From Methanosarcina sp. (GTDB lineage Archaea > Halobacteriota > Methanosarcinia > Methanosarcinales > Methanosarcinaceae), in the NCBI GenBank assembly GCA_024280975.1, contig JAMXLQ010000297.1, forward strand, positions 1-9,881: 9,881 nucleotides of DNA, read 5' to 3'. The position numbers and the translations under genes are program-made. The notes below the pieces were generated by a model, which worked only from the letters and a program-made list of their open reading frames with translations, was not told where the DNA came from and did no database searches. This document shows positions 6,482-9,881 of the stretch, piece after piece (position 1 is the first letter of the stretch; every line of letters begins with the position of its first letter).

Positions 6482-6660
6482 ATTGCGTTCTCATCCCTTT
6501 AACATCCCATTAGTTAATAAATACTCCATGATTAAAGGGATAAAATGGAAAGAGAATTAGAACTCGCAACCCATGAGTCCAGTACCTCAGTATCTCTTCC
6601 CAGATAAATAAATCTCTTAAATCCGTTCGGAACTTCTAGGTTTTTGGATGAGAACGCAAT
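6482..6660. mobile_element. Possible MITE or structured element bounded by perfect 15-bp inverted repeats
   Basis: ATTGCGTTCTCATCC (6482-6496) is the exact reverse complement of GGATGAGAACGCAAT (6646-6660). The enclosed AT-rich 149 bases contain no open frame. I see no clear target-site duplication at the ends. Left-end bases also take part in a shorter stem, ATCCCTTTAA (6493-6502) with TTAAAGGGAT (6532-6541). It may be a non-autonomous insertion element, a structured RNA with two alternative folds, or a pair of operators. Confidence 0.4.
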
Positions 6661-6799
6661 CTATTTTTCAAAAGTATTAACTATATCAATGATTTTCTTT
6701 TAAGACTACCTAACCTCTCAGACCGGCCTCTCCTGTTATGGAAAAATAATCTGGTCCAGACCCCTCTCTTTTTTGAATCCATCTTGAATTCTTTCTGAT

Positions 6800-6980
6800 T
6801 AGAGCCGCAAACTGTCGATACGCCATTCTGGAGAAAAACTGAAACTTTTTAAATTTGCCCTCTTCAGCAAGTTGAAATTTTCCTCTTTTCCGTAAATTAA
6901 TCCTCTTGAACGAAGCGAAAAGAGTCCTATCCTCCCGAGACAGAACTAGAGTAGCGGAAAGGTGTACTGTAGAGCCGCAA
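6800..6980 (+). repeat. Two direct copies of TAGAGCCGCAA
   Basis: The 11-base sequence occurs at 6800-6810 and 6970-6980, spaced 170 bases apart. The second copy lies just upstream of the GTPase TATA box. GC-rich words are rare here, so a binding site is possible, but two short copies may be chance. Confidence 0.3.
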
Positions 6981-6998
6981 CTCCGCCAGCACTGCCAA

Positions 6999-7010
6999 TT
7001 TTATATATAT
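6999..7010 (+). promoter_or_regulatory. TATA box for the GTPase gene
   Basis: TTTTATATATAT is the strongest A/T promoter element before the gene. Initiation near 7030 would give a leader of about 45 bases containing the AAAGGAG ribosome-binding site (7065-7071), six bases from the ATG. Confidence 0.55.
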
Positions 7011-7077
7011 CATTAAATAGATTATATACCTCAGACCGCCTAAAAACAATTTTATTGTACGAAAAAAGGAGAAAAAC

Positions 7078-8175
7078 ATGAAAGTCATGATTATAGGAGG
7101 TTTTCTCGGAAGCGGGAAAACAACTACCATACTGAGGATTAGCAGGCAGCTCAATGACGCAGGGAAAAAGACTGCAATCATTGTAAATGAAATAGGAGAA
7201 ATTGGGCTTGATGGAGATATTCTCACCAGCCCTGGCATTATAACTGAAGAGCTTACAAGCGGTTGTATTTGCTGTACACTCAGGATAAGCATGCAGTATA
7301 CCCTTCAAACTCTTGAAGAAGAATTTATGCCTGACATTGTTATTATCGAACCGACAGGAATTGCTTTCCCAGGACAGATCAGGGAAGAAATTGAAACAAT
7401 GGGACTTTCCGAGCTCTCCTTTGCCCCTATAGCAACCCTTGTAGATCCTGGTCGTTTCGGGACCGAAGCAAAAGAAATTCCGAGGTTTATAGAGACGCAG
7501 ATAAAGGAAGCTGAAATTCTTTGCATAAACAAGATTGATGTAACGCCTGCAGAAACTGTCCTGGCAGCTGAGAAAATGCTTCATGAGATGAATCCTGAAG
7601 CCCAGATTCTGAAATTCTCGGCAAAATATGAAGATGAGCAATTTGAAAAGCTGTTTCTCCATCTCGCTGTGCCAGGATTTAAAAAACCTTCTGAGGGAAG
7701 GAAAAACTCTATAGAACTTTCTGAGGTTTCGGCTTACTCAGTACTTTATACAATTGGGTCACGAGATCTCAGTCCTGAGGAAAGTATGCGTTTTATAGAA
7801 GATAGTCTTCAGCTAATTCAGTATAAGGTTAAGGAAATTAATTCTGAATTTGTAGGGCATGTAAAACTTTCCATAAAATTTCAGGAATATACAATCAAGG
7901 GCAGTGTAACTTCTTCTAAAGAAATGCCTCAGATAGAGGTTATTAAGGATCGGAAAAGTGAGAAAGCCGAACTCAGGCTGCTTTCCGCAATTACGAAGGT
8001 TCCGAAAAATAACCTCATAGAGATAATTGAAAGTACTCTTGAAGGGAATCTCGAGAAATCGGGAGTTGTTTTTGAAAAAGAAGTTCACGAGCATGATATT
8101 GAACATGGTGAACACGAAAGTGAGCATGGAAATGAGCAAGTCTGTATGATAAATATATACAGGAAAGACGAATGA
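7078..8175 (+). CDS. COG0523-family (CobW/HypB-like) metallochaperone GTPase with His-rich tail
   Basis: The 365-residue product is a G3E P-loop GTPase. Visible motifs are the Walker A loop GGFLGSGKTT (7-16), the metal-binding GCICC (62-66) typical of COG0523, EPTG (91-94) in the Walker B region, and NKID (151-154) for guanine specificity. COG0523 proteins deliver or insert metals such as zinc, cobalt or nickel, or support cofactor-enzyme maturation. After residue 205 comes a domain of about 110 residues that I do not recognise as the usual CobW C-terminal domain, then an acidic tail with five histidines (337, 339, 343, 346, 350) likely to bind metal. An AAAGGAG site six bases before the ATG supports the start. 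A small winged-helix gene follows 136 bases downstream. The family call is strong; the metal and client are unknown. In a methanogen, clients could include corrinoid- or nickel-dependent enzymes. Confidence 0.9.
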   Translation: MKVMIIGGFLGSGKTTTILRISRQLNDAGKKTAIIVNEIGEIGLDGDILTSPGIITEELTSGCICCTLRISMQYTLQTLEEEFMPDIVIIEPTGIAFPGQIREEIETMGLSELSFAPIATLVDPGRFGTEAKEIPRFIETQIKEAEILCINKIDVTPAETVLAAEKMLHEMNPEAQILKFSAKYEDEQFEKLFLHLAVPGFKKPSEGRKNSIELSEVSAYSVLYTIGSRDLSPEESMRFIEDSLQLIQYKVKEINSEFVGHVKLSIKFQEYTIKGSVTSSKEMPQIEVIKDRKSEKAELRLLSAITKVPKNNLIEIIESTLEGNLEKSGVVFEKEVHEHDIEHGEHESEHGNEQVCMINIYRKDE

Positions 8176-8311
8176 AAATAGTGTAAAGTTCAAATTAAAA
8201 GCTAAGAAGAAAACGTGCAGCTTAACTGAGAAAGTTACAATCACACTTATCTTTTTCGGAACTTTTTTAAAAAGCCCGACTTTGATAAATAAAAAATAAT
8301 GGAGTTTTGAT

Positions 8312-8620
8312 ATGAGCGAGGAAATTGATGAGCTTGACGCTTATTTTGAGAATAAATGTGAGCCTACTGAAGGCGAAGCTGTCAAACTGGAACATATGAT
8401 GATGGAAAAAGTTTCCATAAATCCTGCAAGAAGAAAGCTCCTCCGCATTGTGGGGATATTCGGAAAAACTGAAAAACAATTAAAAGAAGAATCTGGACTG
8501 AATGATTTCTTCTTCAAGTTCCATATGGATTTCCTTCTAAAGGAAGGTTTCCTGAAATTCGAAGACGGGATGTACCGCCTGACTGATGCCGGAATTGCTA
8601 TGCACGATTCGGTTTGTTGA
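8312..8620 (+). CDS. Small winged-helix DNA-binding-like protein
   Basis: The 102-residue product has an acidic N-terminus (1-35). A helix-turn-helix pattern follows: RRKLLRIVGIFG (40-51), KTEKQLKEESGL (52-63), a recognition-helix-like NDFFFKFHMDFLLKEGFL (64-81), and a wing KFEDGMYRLTDAG (82-94). This resembles archaeal ArsR/MarR-type winged helices, where the wing leads into an LTDAG-type turn. Cys16, His28, His71, His98 and Cys102 are the only potential metal ligands and form no recognised site. GGAG (8301-8304) lies seven bases before the ATG. The gene follows the metallochaperone GTPase and may be cotranscribed with it, suggesting a regulator or partner in the same process. It could equally be a protein-protein adaptor. 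No specific family is recognised. Confidence 0.8.
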   Translation: MSEEIDELDAYFENKCEPTEGEAVKLEHMMMEKVSINPARRKLLRIVGIFGKTEKQLKEESGLNDFFFKFHMDFLLKEGFLKFEDGMYRLTDAGIAMHDSVC

Positions 8621-8626
8621 ATAAAC

Positions 8627-8652
8627 TTTTTTAATTTTTCTTTTATTTATAC
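8627..8652 (+). terminator. Multi-T terminator after the winged-helix gene
   Basis: Runs of six, five and four T residues begin seven bases after the stop codon without a clear stem, the usual archaeal poly-T termination pattern. This would separate the GTPase/winged-helix unit from the ferredoxin. Confidence 0.5.
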
Positions 8653-8679
8653 CTTTCAATTAGATGTATTTTAGTTGTC

Positions 8680-8798
8680 TGGAGGTTAACTCCATCCTGA
8701 TTTTTGAAATCTGCCTTTTGGTAAAAAGCGATAAGTTTTTATGGTTATCTTGTTAATGGCGTTATGATCAAACTTTTCGATATCCTATGGAAGTTCCA
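8680..8798. promoter_or_regulatory. Two dyads upstream of the ferredoxin gene
   Basis: TGGAG-GTTAA-CTCCA (8680-8694) and the perfect palindrome TGGAA-G-TTCCA (8788-8798) flank the likely promoter area of the ferredoxin gene. A GATAA-N10-TTATC pair (8730-8749) overlaps a possible A/T promoter element near 8736-8744. The TATATAT at 8823-8829 looks like a TATA box but lies so near the start that initiation from it would fall inside or past the ribosome-binding site. Confidence 0.35.
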
Positions 8799-8858
8799 AA
8801 AACGCTTTATCTAATTTCCAGGTATATATCGAGCAATTAAAAAGGAGTGTGAAGAAAT

Positions 8859-9041
8859 ATGCCAGCATTAGTTAATGCAGATGAATGTTCAGGATGCGGA
8901 AGCTGTGTCGATGAATGCCCCTCTGAAGCAATCACCCTTGATGAAGAGAAGGGACTCGCAGTAGTCGACCAGGATGAATGCGTAGAGTGCGGCGCATGTG
9001 AAGAAGCATGCCCGAACCAGGCAATTAAGGTAGAAGAGTAA
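8859..9041 (+). CDS. 2[4Fe-4S] clostridial-type ferredoxin
   Basis: The 60-residue acidic protein carries two complete C-x2-C-x2-C-x3-C-P cluster motifs: Cys10, 13, 16, 20 and Cys41, 44, 47, 51. It is a soluble low-potential electron carrier in the cytoplasm. Length and the internal two-fold symmetry are standard for the family. Start ATG 8859 is preceded by GGAGTGTG (8844-8851). A hairpin terminator follows and asd starts 103 bases after the stop codon, so the two genes may be separate units. The partner enzyme is not visible; in methanogens such ferredoxins serve CO dehydrogenase, formylmethanofuran dehydrogenase, radical SAM enzymes and sulfur-assimilation steps. Confidence 0.95.
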   Translation: MPALVNADECSGCGSCVDECPSEAITLDEEKGLAVVDQDECVECGACEEACPNQAIKVEE

Positions 9042-9055
9042 AACGGTAATTCGTT

Positions 9056-9125
9056 GGAATAATCTTTTTATTCCATTTTCCTTTTTCCTTTTTATCAATA
9101 ATTTTTATCAAATCATTTTTATCTT
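9056..9125 (+). terminator. Hairpin and multi-T terminator after the ferredoxin gene
   Basis: A perfect 7-bp stem GGAATAA-TCTTT-TTATTCC (9056-9074) is followed by several T4-T5 runs up to 9125. It begins 14 bases after the stop codon and resembles an intrinsic terminator. Read-through into asd remains possible because the T tract ends just before the asd ribosome-binding site. Confidence 0.55.
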
Positions 9126-9144
9126 TCCGGAGGTAGCTTTTTAG

Positions 9145-9881
9145 ATGGTAGCAATTAAAGCGGGTATTTTAGGCGCTACAGGCGCTGTCGGGCAGAGATT
9201 TGTGGAAGCACTTGCAAACCACCCCTGGTTTGAGATTACAGCCCTTGCAGCATCCGAGAGGAGCGCCGGCAAAACATATAAAGAAGCCGCAGGCTGGAGG
9301 TTAGATACAGCTATGCCGGAAAGCGTTGAAGATATCAAAGTCGTCCCGGTAGATCCAAAAGCCGTAGATGCAGATGTGGTTTTCTCGGCGCTTCCTGCAG
9401 ACCTTGCCCTGAAAGTAGAACCCGAATTTGCAAAAACCGGGTTTGCAGTGGCAAGCAATGCCTCATCCTATAGAATGGAAAAAGATATTCCGCTCGTGAT
9501 TCCCGAGGTAAATTCAGAGCATCTCGGGCTTCTTGAAGTCCAGCAGGACTCAAGGGGATGGGATGGATATATCATAACGAATCCAAATTGCTCCACAATT
9601 GTCATGACCCTTACCTTAAAGCCTCTCATGCAGTTCGGGATAGAAACCATACAGGTAGCCACAATGCAAGCAATCTCAGGGGCAGGATTTTCCGGAGTTG
9701 CCGCAATGGCAATCTATGACAATGTAATTCCATACATAGGAAGCGAAGAAAAGAAGATGGAGACTGAAACTTTAAAGCTCCTTGGGGAGTTCAACGGCTC
9801 TGAAATTATACCTGCAGATATGAGAGTCAGTGCCTCCTGCCACAGAGTCCCTGTTGTCGACGGACATACCGAAGCCATCTG
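9145..9881 (+). CDS. asd: Aspartate-semialdehyde dehydrogenase (partial, C-terminus cut by window edge)
   Basis: The 245 visible codons encode the archaeal/fungal-type enzyme that reduces L-aspartyl 4-phosphate with NADPH to L-aspartate 4-semialdehyde, the branch point for lysine, threonine, methionine and, in archaea, aromatic amino acids. The NADP-binding loop GILGATGAVGQRF (7-19) opens the Rossmann domain; the catalytic cysteine is Cys149 in NPNCST (146-151). SGAGFSG (178-184) and the substrate-binding/catalytic region HRVPVVDGHTE (233-243, His241) follow. About 95-100 residues should lie beyond the window. A strong GGAGGT (9129-9134) precedes the ATG by ten bases. Its product is a substrate of the AroA' aldolase encoded earlier in the window. 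The ferredoxin gene is immediately upstream. Confidence 0.95.
   Translation, partial: MVAIKAGILGATGAVGQRFVEALANHPWFEITALAASERSAGKTYKEAAGWRLDTAMPESVEDIKVVPVDPKAVDADVVFSALPADLALKVEPEFAKTGFAVASNASSYRMEKDIPLVIPEVNSEHLGLLEVQQDSRGWDGYIITNPNCSTIVMTLTLKPLMQFGIETIQVATMQAISGAGFSGVAAMAIYDNVIPYIGSEEKKMETETLKLLGEFNGSEIIPADMRVSASCHRVPVVDGHTEAI

Larger units (their letters stand above)
5998..7077. other. 1.1-kb non-coding region between divergent genes
   Basis: Besides the promoters of the two flanking divergent genes, this stretch holds a 179-bp inverted-repeat element (6482-6660), a nested hairpin, and two copies of TAGAGCCGCAA. An 8-bp pair CTCTTTTC (6883-6890) / GAAAAGAG (6917-6924) is also present. 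From 6110 to 6470 I see nothing identifiable. Minus-strand open frames entering from 7292 and 7662 are shadows of the GTPase gene. Confidence 0.55.

Noticed and set aside
6550..6600. A tRNA-like stretch on the minus strand, with GTTCTAATTC resembling a T-loop and CTGGACTCATG resembling an anticodon region
   Set aside because: The flanking bases do not form a paired T-stem, and no D-arm or acceptor stem can be found, so it is not a tRNA gene. A decayed tRNA fragment cannot be excluded; a tRNA covariance-model scan would settle it.
6927..7662. Minus-strand open frames of 121 and 238 codons overlapping the GTPase gene
   Set aside because: The opposite strand encodes a protein with intact GTPase motifs and a good ribosome-binding site; these frames are antisense shadows with no recognisable domains.
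8822..8829. TATATAT as the ferredoxin TATA box
   Set aside because: Initiation about 25 bases downstream would fall at or after the GGAGTGTG ribosome-binding site, so it is unlikely to be the main promoter unless the transcript is nearly leaderless.

Overview
The window looks like a piece of a methanogenic archaeal chromosome, most likely Methanosarcina or a close relative. The evidence is the gene set: an archaeal-type dUTPase of the dCTP deaminase family, the archaeal aldolase that starts the non-DAHP route to aromatic amino acids (ADH synthase, aroA'), an archaeal-type aspartate-semialdehyde dehydrogenase, a 2[4Fe-4S] ferredoxin, a methanogen-style radical SAM protein and a DUF2341 surface lipoprotein. 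Long AT-rich intergenic stretches and TATA-box promoters fit this assignment. No taxonomic marker such as rRNA is present, so the genus is an inference.

Layout. 1-1829 (minus, running off the left edge): a large secreted lipoprotein with a DUF2341 domain, a lectin-like middle, an asparagine/serine-rich octapeptide linker and a C-terminal domain that reads like an alpha/beta barrel. 2060-2575 (plus): dut. 2757-3563 (plus): aroA'. 3564-5001: 1.4 kb without a convincing gene, holding three copies of a 21-bp dyad-containing repeat, a T-rich 22-bp tandem repeat and several palindromes. 5002-5997 (minus): a biotin-synthase-related radical SAM protein. 5998-7077: 1.1 kb non-coding, holding a 179-bp segment bounded by perfect 15-bp inverted repeats. 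7078-8175 and 8312-8620 (plus): a COG0523 (CobW/HypB-like) metallochaperone GTPase followed by a small winged-helix protein. 8859-9041 (plus): ferredoxin. 9145-9881 (plus, running off the right edge): asd.

How the genes fit together. asd makes L-aspartate 4-semialdehyde, which is one of the two substrates of the AroA' aldolase, so the window carries two steps of the archaeal aspartate-to-aromatics route about 5.6 kb apart. dut keeps dUTP out of DNA. The GTPase and winged-helix protein may form a metal-delivery and regulator pair. The radical SAM protein stands alone with its own promoter and has no assigned reaction.

I do not see a CRISPR array, a defence island, a transposase, a phage module or a credible RNA gene. 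The least explained items are the three-copy dyad repeat, the 179-bp inverted-repeat element, the radical SAM protein with a C-terminal CxxCxxC motif, and the GTPase/winged-helix pair.
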